A stretch of 64,000 nt of DNA from the NCBI RefSeq assembly GCF_024734665.1, contig NZ_CP102931.1, forward strand, positions 2,230,001-2,294,000, in the 5' to 3' direction. How positions within the stretch are numbered: the stretch's first letter is position 1; each line of letters starts with the position of its first letter. Of the stretch, positions 51,182 to 59,961 are shown one piece after another. A program made the position numbers and the translations under genes. Below the pieces are notes generated by a model. It made no database searches. It worked only from the letters and a program-made list of their open reading frames with translations, and was not told where the DNA came from. Source of the stretch: Variovorax paradoxus (GTDB lineage Bacteria; Pseudomonadota; Gammaproteobacteria; Burkholderiales; Burkholderiaceae_C).

Positions 51182-52015
51182 ATGATTTCCGGCAAGACCA
51201 CGCTCATCGCCCACATCGGCTATCCCACCGAGGCCTTCAAGGCCCCGATGATCTACAACCCCTGGTTCGACAAGCACGGCATCGACGCTGTGGTGGTGCC
51301 CATGGGCGTGAAGCCCGAGGACTACGCGGCCTCGCTGCCGCAGATCTTCAGGTTCAGCAACCTGCGCGGCGCGCTCGTGACCATGCCGCACAAGGTGACG
51401 ACGATGTCGTTGGTCGACGAGGTGACGCCCACGGCGCGCGTCGCGGGCGCCTGCAACGCGATCCTCAAGCGGCCCGACGGCACGTTGCTGGGCGACCAGT
51501 TCGACGGCGCGGGCTTCGTGCGCGGCGTAGAGCGCAAGGGGCGCCTGTTCAAGGGCGCGCGCGTGCTGGTGTCGGGCACGGGTGGCGTTGGCTCGGCCAT
51601 TGCCGCATCGATTGCTGCCGCCGGAGCCGCGGAGTTGATGCTGTTCGACATGAGCGAGGCCTCGGCCGGCGCATTGGCCGCGCGGCTGCGCGAGCACTAT
51701 CCGCAGATGAAGGTGAGCACGGGCTCGAAGGACCCGGCCGGCTACGACGTGGTCGTCAACGCCACGCCGCTCGGCATGAAGGAGGGCGATCCGCTTCCCT
51801 TCGACGTGGACCGCATCGACCCCGGCACTTTCGTCGGCGAGGTGGTCATGAAGACCGAATACACGCCACTGCTGCAGGCTGCAAAAGCCAAGGGCTGCCA
51901 GGTGCAGGTCGGCACCGACATGCTGTTCGAAATGATCCCTGCGTACCTCGAGTTCTTCGGATTCGGCACAGCCTCCCCGGAGGAATTGCGTGCCGTGGCC
52001 CAATTGAAATATTGA
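51182..52015 (+). CDS. Shikimate dehydrogenase-like protein 2
   Basis: This 277-residue paralogue has M-P-H-K-V (Lys) and Q-F-D-G-A-G-F (Asp), G-T-G-G-V-G-S-A-I in the nucleotide domain and F-D-M-S after beta-2, again pointing to NAD. The AroE serine pair is replaced in G-Y-P-T-E-A-F-K-A-P. Quinate/shikimate oxidation toward dehydroshikimate is the expected role given the neighbours, but the altered substrate loop makes another hydroxy-acid possible. pcaB starts 16 bp downstream. Confidence 0.85.
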   Translation: MISGKTTLIAHIGYPTEAFKAPMIYNPWFDKHGIDAVVVPMGVKPEDYAASLPQIFRFSNLRGALVTMPHKVTTMSLVDEVTPTARVAGACNAILKRPDGTLLGDQFDGAGFVRGVERKGRLFKGARVLVSGTGGVGSAIAASIAAAGAAELMLFDMSEASAGALAARLREHYPQMKVSTGSKDPAGYDVVVNATPLGMKEGDPLPFDVDRIDPGTFVGEVVMKTEYTPLLQAAKAKGCQVQVGTDMLFEMIPAYLEFFGFGTASPEELRAVAQLKY

Positions 52016-52031
52016 AAGGCTAGGTCATCGC

Positions 52032-53243
52032 ATGAGTATTTTTGAAGGCTTCCTCTCCACGTCCGAAACGCTAGGCGCCTTCAGCGACCGCGCCTTCGTC
52101 GACGCCATGCTTCGCTTCGAAGCGGCACTCGCGCGCGCACAGGTGGCCGAAGGGCTGATCCCCGAGAGCGCTGCGCATTCGATCGTCAGCAGCTGCAAGG
52201 TCGAGCTGTTCGACGTTGCCAAGATCGTGCGCGAGAGCGGCCGCGCGGGCAGCGTCGCGATTCCGCTGGTGAAGGCGTTGCGCGAGGCCGTCGGCCTCTT
52301 CAATGCCGACGCCGCGCCCTTCGTGCACTTCGGCAGCACCAGCCAGGACGTGATCGACAGCGCAATGGCGCTGGTCACGCGTGAAGCGGTCGCGCTCATC
52401 GAGACCGACCTTGCCAAGGCGGCCGACGCGCTGCTGCGCCTGGCCGTCACGCATGCCGAAACGCCGATGCTCGCGCGCACGCTGATGCAGCCGGCCTCGG
52501 TCACCAGCTTCGGCTTCAAGTGCGCGGGCTGGGCCGCGCCGCTGGTGCGCAGCCGCATTCGCCTGCGCGACGCCGCGAAGCACGCGCTGCAATTGCAGCT
52601 CGGCGGCGCCGTCGGCACGCTGGCGCAGATGAAGGGGCAGGGCGCTGCCGTGCGCAAGCGCATGGCCAAGGAGCTCGGCCTGGGCGACCCCGGCGCAACG
52701 TGGCACACGCAGCGCGACGAATGGGTGGCGCTTGGCTGCGAACTGGGCCTAATCACCGGCAGCCTCGGAAAGATCGCGGTCGACATCGCGCTGCTCGGGC
52801 AGTACGAAGTGGTCGAAGTCGCGGAGCCCAGCGAGCCGGGCCGCGGCGGCTCGTCGGCAATGCCGCACAAGCGCAACCCGGTGGCTTCGATGGTCGCCAT
52901 CGCCGCCGCGCACCGTGCGCCACAGCGCGTGGCCGCCTTGCTCGGCGCCATGCCGCAACAACACGAACGCGCGCTCGGCGCCTGGCAGGCCGAGCTGGCC
53001 GAATGGCCGCAGCTGCTGATGTCGGCGCACGGCAGCGTGCGCGCAATGGCGGGCGCATTGCCAGGCCTGCAGGTCGACGCCGCGCGCATGCGCGCCAACA
53101 TCGACCGGCTGCGCGCCGAACTCCCACGCGACGCGGCCGACGAATGGTTCGACCCCGCGCTCGCTCACAACGCCGGACAGACTGCCCTCGCCGAAGTGAA
53201 GGCGCTGCAGGCCCGGCTCACAGACAAGGAACTTGCTCAATGA
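52032..53243 (+). CDS. pcaB: 3-carboxy-cis,cis-muconate cycloisomerase
   Basis: PcaB converts 3-carboxymuconate to 4-carboxymuconolactone in protocatechuate catabolism. This 403-residue member of the fumarase/aspartase superfamily has the signature G-S-S-A-M-P-H-K-R-N-P-V near residue 275, H-F-G-S-T-S-Q-D-V near residue 98, and a T-L-M-Q-P-A segment. Its length fits PcaB, shorter than fumarase. Its stop overlaps the pcaC start (ATGA). Confidence 0.93.
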   Translation: MSIFEGFLSTSETLGAFSDRAFVDAMLRFEAALARAQVAEGLIPESAAHSIVSSCKVELFDVAKIVRESGRAGSVAIPLVKALREAVGLFNADAAPFVHFGSTSQDVIDSAMALVTREAVALIETDLAKAADALLRLAVTHAETPMLARTLMQPASVTSFGFKCAGWAAPLVRSRIRLRDAAKHALQLQLGGAVGTLAQMKGQGAAVRKRMAKELGLGDPGATWHTQRDEWVALGCELGLITGSLGKIAVDIALLGQYEVVEVAEPSEPGRGGSSAMPHKRNPVASMVAIAAAHRAPQRVAALLGAMPQQHERALGAWQAELAEWPQLLMSAHGSVRAMAGALPGLQVDAARMRANIDRLRAELPRDAADEWFDPALAHNAGQTALAEVKALQARLTDKELAQ

Positions 53244-53662
53244 CCGCCCCCGAAACCCCGGCCGACGACTACGAATCCGGCCTCGTCAACCGCCGCCGCG
53301 TGCTCGGCGATGCCTGGGTCGACAAATCGCTCGCCAACCGCAACGGCTTCAACGCCGAGTTCCAGGAACTCATCACGCGCCACGCGTGGAACGACATCTG
53401 GGGCCGCCCCGCACTGGGCGACAAGACGCGCCGCTACATGGTGCTGTCGATGATGCTGGGCATCCACGCGTATGAAGAATTCGCCATGCACGTACGCGCC
53501 GCACTCGACGGCCCGCCCGAGTCGCGCCTCACGCCGGACGACATCAAGGAAGTGATCATGATGGCCGCCATCTACTGCGGCGTGCCGGTGGCCAACCATG
53601 CCTTCGGCATCGCAACCGGCATCCTGCGCGAAAAAGGCCTGCTGCCTGCGCTGCCCCAGTGA
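53240..53662 (+). CDS. pcaC: 4-carboxymuconolactone decarboxylase
   Basis: PcaC removes CO2 to give 3-oxoadipate enol-lactone. This 140-residue protein matches the family: G-L-V-N-R-R-R-V-L-G-D-A-W-V-D, I-T-R-H-A-W-N-D-I-W, and the late A-A-I-Y-C-G-V-P-V-A-N-H-A-F. It overlaps pcaB upstream and the MFS gene downstream by 4 bp each. Confidence 0.95.
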   Translation: MTAPETPADDYESGLVNRRRVLGDAWVDKSLANRNGFNAEFQELITRHAWNDIWGRPALGDKTRRYMVLSMMLGIHAYEEFAMHVRAALDGPPESRLTPDDIKEVIMMAAIYCGVPVANHAFGIATGILREKGLLPALPQ

Positions 53663-54885
53663 CCGCGCCGGTCGCCCGCAAGAAGGGCCGGTTCGACGTC
53701 TCCTTCGCCTTGCTGCTGCCGCTACTGCTAGCGGCGCAGCCGGTGGCCACCGACAGTTATCTCCCCGCGCTTCCCGCCATTGCGAAGGAGCTCGGTTCGG
53801 CCAGCACCAGCCTCACGCTGTTCGTGCTGGCCTTCGGCTTTGCGCAACTGCTGTGCGGCCCGCTGGCCGATCGCTTCGGTCGCAGGCCGGTGCTGCTGGC
53901 GGGGCTCGGCTGCTATGCCATTGCCGCGCTGGGCGGCGCGTTCGCGGGCAGCGTGGCGCTGCTCGCAGGCTGGCGCACGCTGCAGGGCTTTTCGATGGCG
54001 GCGATTCTCGTGTGCTCGCGCGCGGCGGTGCGCGACCTGTATCCGGCGCACGAAGGCCCGCATGTCATGGCGCGCGGCCTCACCGGGCTGGGCGTGGTCG
54101 GCCTGATGGCGCCGCTGCTCGGCGCATGGCTGGTGCAGGGCGCGGGCTGGCGCTGGGTGATGGTCGCGATGGCGGTGTATGCCACGCTGCTGTTTGCACT
54201 GTGCTGGCGCTCGTTCGGTGAAACGCGCAAGCCGTTGCTGAGCGAGGGGGAATCGTCTGCGCCGCGCGGCAGCACGCGCGCCGTGTTCGCGAGCCGGTCG
54301 TTCCGCGCCTGGGCCTCGGTGGCCGCGACGACCTACGGCGGACTGTTCTGCTTCCTGCTGCTGTCGCCGATGGTCTACATCGGCTATCTGGGCTGGTCGC
54401 CCGCGTGGTACGGCTGGATCCCGGCCGGCGGCTCGCTGGTCTACATCTTCAGCACCACCATGTGCCGCACGCTGTTGCGGCGCTACGGGCCGGTGCGCAC
54501 CGTGCGGCTCGGTGCTTCGCTGAGCCTGACCGGTGCGGTCATCCAGGCGCTCGGCTGCTGGCTGATGCCGCTGAGCGCCGTGCCGCTGCTGTTCGGCCAT
54601 GCCGTGTACTGCCTCGGCCATGGCATCCACCAGCCCTGCGGGCAGGCGGGCGCGGTGGGCGACTTGCCGCATCTGGCGGGCCGGGCCGTGTCCTGGTCGG
54701 GCTTCGGCATGATGATGGTCGCGTTCTGCGTGGGGCAGCTGGCAGCAAGATTTGTCGATGCCGATTTTTCCAACGGCGCCTGGCCGATGGTCGTGCCGAT
54801 GCTGCTGGCCGGCTGCGTGCTGATGGCCATCGCGTTCCTCTGGCTGCCGCGTCTTCAACATCCGAAAAAGGAAACCACACCATGA
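53659..54885 (+). CDS. MFS transporter (Bcr/CflA-like)
   Basis: This 408-residue carrier has about 12 hydrophobic segments with the Bcr/CflA-type opening T-D-S-Y-L-P-A-L-P-A-I and loop G-P-L-A-D-R-F-G-R-R-P-V. The GTG start overlaps the pcaC stop (GTGA) and its end overlaps pcaD by 4 bp, so it is fully embedded in the operon. Despite the drug-efflux family, its place implies transport of an aromatic acid, a pathway intermediate or 3-oxoadipate. Confidence 0.85.
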   Translation: MTAPVARKKGRFDVSFALLLPLLLAAQPVATDSYLPALPAIAKELGSASTSLTLFVLAFGFAQLLCGPLADRFGRRPVLLAGLGCYAIAALGGAFAGSVALLAGWRTLQGFSMAAILVCSRAAVRDLYPAHEGPHVMARGLTGLGVVGLMAPLLGAWLVQGAGWRWVMVAMAVYATLLFALCWRSFGETRKPLLSEGESSAPRGSTRAVFASRSFRAWASVAATTYGGLFCFLLLSPMVYIGYLGWSPAWYGWIPAGGSLVYIFSTTMCRTLLRRYGPVRTVRLGASLSLTGAVIQALGCWLMPLSAVPLLFGHAVYCLGHGIHQPCGQAGAVGDLPHLAGRAVSWSGFGMMMVAFCVGQLAARFVDADFSNGAWPMVVPMLLAGCVLMAIAFLWLPRLQHPKKETTP

Positions 54886-55646
54886 CCCGTTTGAATGTCG
54901 TTCGCGAGGGCGAAGGCCCGATCGTCGTGCTCAGCCATGCGCTCGGTTGCGACCTGAGCATGTGGGACGGCGTGGCCGCGCAGCTCTCGCGCGCCCACAC
55001 GGTGCTGCGCTACGACCACCGCAACCACGGCGCGTCGGAGGTGGTGCCCGGCGCGCTGCGCGTCGAGACGTTGGCACAGGACGTGGCCGAACTCATCCAG
55101 CGCGAGGCGGACGGCGAGCCCGTGCATTTCGTCGGCCTGTCGATGGGCGGCATGACCGCGCAGGCGCTGGCTGTACGGCACCCCGAGCTGCTGAAGACGA
55201 TGGTGATCGCCAATTCGGCTGCCTACTACCCCGACCAGGCCCCCTGGCGTGCACGCGTCGAGACGGTGGCTGCGAGAGGCGTGGCCGCCATCGCCCCGGG
55301 CGCCGTGGCGCGCTGGCTCACGCCGGCCTACGTGGGTACGCCAGAAGGCGCAGTCGCCGCGAAGACGCTGCACGACGTGCTGGTGCGAACTGACGCGCAG
55401 GGCTACATCGAGAGCTGCAACGCCGTCGCGGCCATCGATTTTCGCGAGAGCAACCACCGCATTGCTGTGCCCACGCTGGTGATCGGCGGGCTGCAGGACG
55501 AGGCCACGCCAATGGCCATGTCGCAAGCCATGGTGGGCGCCATTCCGGGTGCACGCCTGGCCACCATCGATGCCGCGCACCTGAGCGCGGTCGAACGGCC
55601 GGTGGAGTTCACACAGCTGCTGATCGATTTCTGGCGCAGCCTTTGA
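54882..55646 (+). CDS. pcaD: 3-oxoadipate enol-lactonase
   Basis: PcaD hydrolyses the enol-lactone to 3-oxoadipate. This 254-residue alpha/beta-hydrolase has the oxyanion region V-L-S-H-A-L-G-C-D, Y-D-H-R-N-H-G-A-S, the nucleophile in G-L-S-M-G-G-M, an acid in V-I-G-G-L-Q-D-E, and the catalytic His in D-A-A-H-L-S. Its start overlaps the upstream MFS gene. No pcaIJ or pcaF follows. Confidence 0.93.
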   Translation: MTRLNVVREGEGPIVVLSHALGCDLSMWDGVAAQLSRAHTVLRYDHRNHGASEVVPGALRVETLAQDVAELIQREADGEPVHFVGLSMGGMTAQALAVRHPELLKTMVIANSAAYYPDQAPWRARVETVAARGVAAIAPGAVARWLTPAYVGTPEGAVAAKTLHDVLVRTDAQGYIESCNAVAAIDFRESNHRIAVPTLVIGGLQDEATPMAMSQAMVGAIPGARLATIDAAHLSAVERPVEFTQLLIDFWRSL

Positions 55647-55710
55647 GGGCTGTTGGCCTGGCAAGCGGCCTAGGTGTATCCCGTATTTCGTGCGAATACT
55701 GCACGTATGT

Positions 55711-55725
55711 GATCGATCATCGATC
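55711..55725. promoter_or_regulatory. PcaR-type operator box 2
   Basis: GATCGATCATCGATC lies inside a perfect 8-1-8 palindrome (55710-55726) and matches box 1 at 12 of 15 positions, including the TCGAT/ATCGA core. It is 55 bp before the quiC start. The same IclR regulator could therefore control both halves of the pathway. Confidence 0.6.
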
Positions 55726-55780
55726 ATTTGCCTTCTGAATTGATTGTGGCGAGGGCCGGGTGTTCCTAAAGTCCACCCCC

Positions 55781-57649
55781 ATGCATCGCTCCATTGCCAC
55801 CGTCTCGCTCAGCGGCACGCTCCGCCAGAAGCTCGAAGCCGTCGCCGCCGCCGGTTTCGATGGCATCGAGCTGTTCGAGGCCGACTTCATCAACTTCAAG
55901 GGCACGGCCTGCGAGCTGCGCCGCATCGCGGGCGACCTTGGCCTGACCATCGACCTGTACCAGCCGTTCCGCGATTTCGAAGGCATGCCCGAGCCGCAGT
56001 TCCGCCGCAGCCTGGAGCGCGCCGAGCGCAAGTTCGACCTGATGGAGGCCATGGGCGCGCCGATGGTGCTCTGCTGCTCCAACACTTCGCCGCTGTCGGT
56101 GAACGACCCGGCACTGGCCGCCGCGCAACTGCACGAGCTGGCCGAGCGCGCTGCGCGCCGCAACCTGCGCGTGGGCTTCGAGGCACTCGCCTGGGGCCGC
56201 CACACCTCGCTGTACGGCCAGGCCTGGGAGATCGTGAAGCAGGCGAACCACGCGCACCTGGGCCTGATCCTCGACAGCTTCCACACGCTGTCGCTGAAGG
56301 ACGATCCGGCTGGCATCGCCAAGATTCCGGGCGACAAGATCTTCTTCTTGCAGATGGCCGATGCGCCGCTGCTGTCGATGGACGTGCTGCAGTGGGCGCG
56401 CCACCACCGCTCGTTTCCGGGACAGGGCGACTTCGACGTGGTCGGCTTCTTCGAGCAGGTGCTGCGCGCGGGCTACACCGGGCCGCTGTCGCTGGAGATC
56501 TTCAACGACATCTTTCGCGAGACGCCGAACCGCCGCACCGCGGTGGATGCGATGCGCTCGCTGCTGTACCTTGAAAGCGAAGCGCGGCAGCGGCTGGACG
56601 ACGTTGAGCCCGTGCAGCTGTTCAACCCGCCGCCGTTGCCGGCGCTCTCCGGCCTGTCGTTCATCGAGTTCGCGGCCGACGAGGCATCTGCCGTCACGTT
56701 GGCCACGCTGGTGAAGCAACTCGGCTTCCGCCGCATCGGCAAGCACCGCTCGAAGGCCGTGACGCTGTACCGCCAGGGCGAGATCAACCTGATCGTCAAC
56801 GCCCAGCCCGATTCGTTTGCGCGCGGCCGCTTCGAGGCGCACGGCACCTCGGTGTGCGCGCTGGGCGTGCGCTGCGACGATCCCATCGCGGCCGTGGGCC
56901 GAGCCACCGCCATGCGTTCGCAGCGGCATGACAGCCCGGTCGGCCCCAACGAACTGCGCGTGCCGGCCATCGTTGCGCCGGGCGGCAATCTCATTCACTT
57001 CGTGCCCGAAGCGCTGGGCGACAACGGTTTGTACGAAGCCGACTTCATCCTGGAAGACGATGGCACCGGCGCTAACGACGCCGGCCTGCAGCGCATCGAC
57101 CACGTGGCGCTGGGCCTGGCCGTCGACCAGCTCGACACCTGGGTGCTGTTCACGCGCGCCGTGCTCGGCCTGGAGCCTGGCGAGAGCCTGGAGCTCGCCG
57201 ACCCCTTCGGCCTGATCCGCAGCCGCGGCGTCGCCAACGCCGACCGCAGCCTGCGCCTGGTGCTCAACGTGTCGCTGAGCCAGCGCACCCGCACCGCGCG
57301 CACGCTGAGCGTGACGGGCGGTGGCGCGGTGCACCACATTGCGCTGAGCTGCACGGATATCTTCGACACGGCCGCCAGGCTGCGTGCAAACGGCACGCGC
57401 TTCGTGCCCATCTCCGACAACTACTACGACGACCTGGCCACGCGCATCGACATCGCGCCCGAACTGCTGGCGCGCATGCGCGAAGCAGGCGTGCTGTTCG
57501 ACCGTTCGCCGGCCGGCGACTACCTGCATATCTATACCGAGAGTTTCGAGGGCGGACTGTTTTTCGAGGTCGCACAGCGCGTGGGCAACTACGACGCCTA
57601 CGGTGCCCTCAACGCACCGGCGCGCATGGCTTCGCAGGCGCAGGATTGA
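55781..57649 (+). CDS. quiC: 3-dehydroshikimate dehydratase fused to an HPPD-like domain
   Basis: QuiC turns 3-dehydroshikimate into protocatechuate. This 622-residue protein has an N-terminal sugar-isomerase-like TIM barrel (residues 1-270: G-F-D-G-I-E-L-F-E-A-D-F, L-I-L-D-S-F-H-T-L, F-F-L-Q-M-A-D-A, F-P-G-Q-G-D-F) and a C-terminal 4-hydroxyphenylpyruvate dioxygenase-like VOC part (about 290-620), with D-H-V-A-L-G-L, H-H-I-A-L-S and F-E-G-G-L-F-F-E-V. This fusion is known in Pseudomonas-type QuiC1. The ATG at 55781 follows a weak ribosome site. Confidence 0.88.
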   Translation: MHRSIATVSLSGTLRQKLEAVAAAGFDGIELFEADFINFKGTACELRRIAGDLGLTIDLYQPFRDFEGMPEPQFRRSLERAERKFDLMEAMGAPMVLCCSNTSPLSVNDPALAAAQLHELAERAARRNLRVGFEALAWGRHTSLYGQAWEIVKQANHAHLGLILDSFHTLSLKDDPAGIAKIPGDKIFFLQMADAPLLSMDVLQWARHHRSFPGQGDFDVVGFFEQVLRAGYTGPLSLEIFNDIFRETPNRRTAVDAMRSLLYLESEARQRLDDVEPVQLFNPPPLPALSGLSFIEFAADEASAVTLATLVKQLGFRRIGKHRSKAVTLYRQGEINLIVNAQPDSFARGRFEAHGTSVCALGVRCDDPIAAVGRATAMRSQRHDSPVGPNELRVPAIVAPGGNLIHFVPEALGDNGLYEADFILEDDGTGANDAGLQRIDHVALGLAVDQLDTWVLFTRAVLGLEPGESLELADPFGLIRSRGVANADRSLRLVLNVSLSQRTRTARTLSVTGGGAVHHIALSCTDIFDTAARLRANGTRFVPISDNYYDDLATRIDIAPELLARMREAGVLFDRSPAGDYLHIYTESFEGGLFFEVAQRVGNYDAYGALNAPARMASQAQD

Positions 57650-57695
57650 TTTGATTTCTTGATCTGATTTTTTTCGTCAACACTGGAGACAACAC

Positions 57696-59105
57696 ATGGC
57701 AACCAACACAGCCCATGAGCCGCAAGGCAGGCACCAGTCGAAGAAGGCCGCAGCAAGCGGCTGGATCGGCTCGGCGCTGGAGTACTACGACTTCTTCATC
57801 TACGCCACCGCGGCGGCGCTGATCTTTCCGCAGATCTTCTTTCCGAAGGGCGACCCCCAGACCGCCATCATCGCGTCGCTCGCGACCTACGGCGTGGGCT
57901 ATGTCGCGCGCCCCATCGGCGCCTTTGTGCTCGGCCACTGGGGCGACACGCACGGGCGCAAGCAGGTGCTGGTGCTGTGCATGTTCCTGATGGGCTTCTC
58001 GACCGTGGCCGTCGGCCTGCTGCCTACCTATGACCAGGTCGGCCTGCTGGCACCGGCGCTGCTGGTTCTGCTGCGCCTGGTGCAAGGCTTTGCTGTGGCC
58101 GGCGAAATCTCGGGCGCGAGCTCGATGATTCTTGAGCACGCACCGTTCGGCCGCCGCGGCTTCTTCGCGAGCTTCACGCTGCAGGGTGTGCAGGCCGGCC
58201 AGATTCTGGCGGCCGCCGTGTTCCTGCCGCTGGCGCACTACATGCCCGAGGATGCCTTCAACTCGTGGGGCTGGCGCATTCCGTTCCTGCTGAGCTTCCT
58301 GGTCATCGTGGCGGGCTACATCATCCGTCGCGAGGTCGACGAGACGCCGGCCTTCGCCGAAGTCGACAAGAAGGGCGAAGTGGCCAAGGCGCCGATCGTC
58401 CAGGCCTTTACCGACAGCTGGGGCGACATGCTGCGCGTGGTCTGCATGGCGCTGATGAACGTCATTCCGGTGGTGGCCACCGTGTTCGGCGCGGCCTATG
58501 CCGTGCAGGCCGCCTACGGCATCGGCTTCCAGAAAGACGTGTACCTGTGGATTCCCGTGCTCGGCAACATCCTCGCCGTGATCGTGATTCCGTTCGTGGG
58601 CAACCTCTCGGACCGCATCGGCCGCCGCCCACCGATCGTCGTCGGCGCGCTGCTCTCTGGCCTGCTGTCGTTCGTGTACCTGTATGCCATCAGCATCCGC
58701 AACGTGCCGCTGGCCATCGCCATGTCGCTGCTGATGTGGGGCATCGTGTACCAGGGCTACAACGCGACCTTCCCCAGCTTCTATCCGGAGCTGTTCCGCA
58801 CCCGCAACCGCGTGTCGGCCATGGCCATCTCGCAGAACATCGGCACCACCATCACCGCGCTGCTGCCCGCGCTGTTCGCCGCCGTTGCGCCTCCCGGCTC
58901 GACCAACGTGTGGTTCACCGTGGGTGCCATCACCTTCGCGGTGACGGTGCTGGCGGCCCTGGCCGCGCTCAGCGCACGGGAGACCTACCGCATCCGGATG
59001 AACGACCTCGGCAAGCCCGACGCTGTGCCGGTCGACAAGCAGGAGTACGACCGCCTGCGCGAGAAGACGCTGCACGACGCACGCCTGGCCAAGGCCGCGG
59101 CCTGA
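57696..59105 (+). CDS. MHS-family MFS transporter (ShiA-like)
   Basis: This 469-residue protein is of the metabolite:H+ symporter group: N-terminal G-S-A-L-E-Y-Y-D-F-F-I-Y, loop G-H-W-G-D-T-H-G-R-K, and R-L-V-Q-G-F-A-V-A-G-E-I-S-G-A. Members bring shikimate, quinate or other carboxylates into the cell. A GGAGAC ribosome site precedes the ATG. It follows quiC by 46 bp and may supply its substrate. Confidence 0.85.
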   Translation: MATNTAHEPQGRHQSKKAAASGWIGSALEYYDFFIYATAAALIFPQIFFPKGDPQTAIIASLATYGVGYVARPIGAFVLGHWGDTHGRKQVLVLCMFLMGFSTVAVGLLPTYDQVGLLAPALLVLLRLVQGFAVAGEISGASSMILEHAPFGRRGFFASFTLQGVQAGQILAAAVFLPLAHYMPEDAFNSWGWRIPFLLSFLVIVAGYIIRREVDETPAFAEVDKKGEVAKAPIVQAFTDSWGDMLRVVCMALMNVIPVVATVFGAAYAVQAAYGIGFQKDVYLWIPVLGNILAVIVIPFVGNLSDRIGRRPPIVVGALLSGLLSFVYLYAISIRNVPLAIAMSLLMWGIVYQGYNATFPSFYPELFRTRNRVSAMAISQNIGTTITALLPALFAAVAPPGSTNVWFTVGAITFAVTVLAALAALSARETYRIRMNDLGKPDAVPVDKQEYDRLREKTLHDARLAKAAA

Positions 59106-59151
59106 AAACCTTTCGTGCACCAAGGGTTGTGGCGCCGTGAAGAATGGCGCC

Positions 59152-59838
59152 ATGACTACCCCTACCTCTTCCCACCTCAAGATCGACTTCGTCTCCGATG
59201 TGTCCTGTCCCTGGTGCGCCGTAGGCCTGAGTGCGCTCGAGGCGGCGCTCAGGAAGGTGGCGCCCGACGTCACTGCGGAGCTGCACTTCCAGCCCTTCGA
59301 GCTGAACCCGCAGATGTCGCCCGAAGGGCAGGACACCTTCGAGCACCTGAACCAGAAGTACGGCTCCACGCGCGAGCAGCAGGCAGAGGCGCGCGAAATG
59401 ATCCGCCAGCGCGGCGCGGCAGTGGGCTTCGAGTTCAGCCCCGGAGGCCGTCCGCGTGTCTACAACACCTTCAACGCACACCGCCTGCTGCATTGGGCCG
59501 AGCTGGAAAGTCCGGCCAAGCAGGCGGCGCTGAAGAAGCTGCTGCTGAAGGCCTACTTCACCGACAGCCAGAACCCCTCGGACTCCGAAGTGCTGGTGCG
59601 CGCGGCGACCGAAGCCGGGCTCGACGCAGCCCGTGCCCGCGAGATCCTGAACAGCGACGAGTTCGCACAGGAAACCCGCGAACGCGAGCGCATGTACACC
59701 GACGCTGGCATCCACTCGGTGCCCGCGATCATCATCAACGACCAGCACCTCATTTCGGGCGGCCAACCCGTCGAGGTGTTCGAGCGCGCCCTGCGGCAGA
59801 TTGCAGGCGCTGCGCCGTCCAGCCTGTCTGCAGCCTGA
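59152..59838 (+). CDS. DsbA-family oxidoreductase (FrnE-like)
   Basis: This 228-residue protein is of the FrnE/HCCA-isomerase-related group: S-C-P-W-C active site at residues 18-22, the helical insert, and a cis-Pro in H-S-V-P-A-I-I-I. No signal peptide is visible, so it acts in the cytoplasm. The ATG at 59152 is chosen; a start five codons upstream is possible. The substrate is unknown. Confidence 0.88.
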   Translation: MTTPTSSHLKIDFVSDVSCPWCAVGLSALEAALRKVAPDVTAELHFQPFELNPQMSPEGQDTFEHLNQKYGSTREQQAEAREMIRQRGAAVGFEFSPGGRPRVYNTFNAHRLLHWAELESPAKQAALKKLLLKAYFTDSQNPSDSEVLVRAATEAGLDAARAREILNSDEFAQETRERERMYTDAGIHSVPAIIINDQHLISGGQPVEVFERALRQIAGAAPSSLSAA

Positions 59839-59844
59839 CTTAGC

Positions 59845-59860
59845 TGGCGCTTAGGCGCCA
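59845..59860. terminator. Short GC hairpin after the DsbA-family gene
   Basis: TGGCGC-TTAG-GCGCCA is a perfect 6-bp stem with a 4-nt loop, 6 bp after the stop codon and followed by CCTTT. A weak terminator is possible. Confidence 0.4.
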
Positions 59861-59961
59861 CCTTTGCGCTGCGTTACGAGGGTAAAGAGCGTCAACGCGG
59901 AGCGGGTCCGGATGGTTGAGGAGGCGTCCTTGACTCACCATCACTCCCAGGAGCTCCGAAG

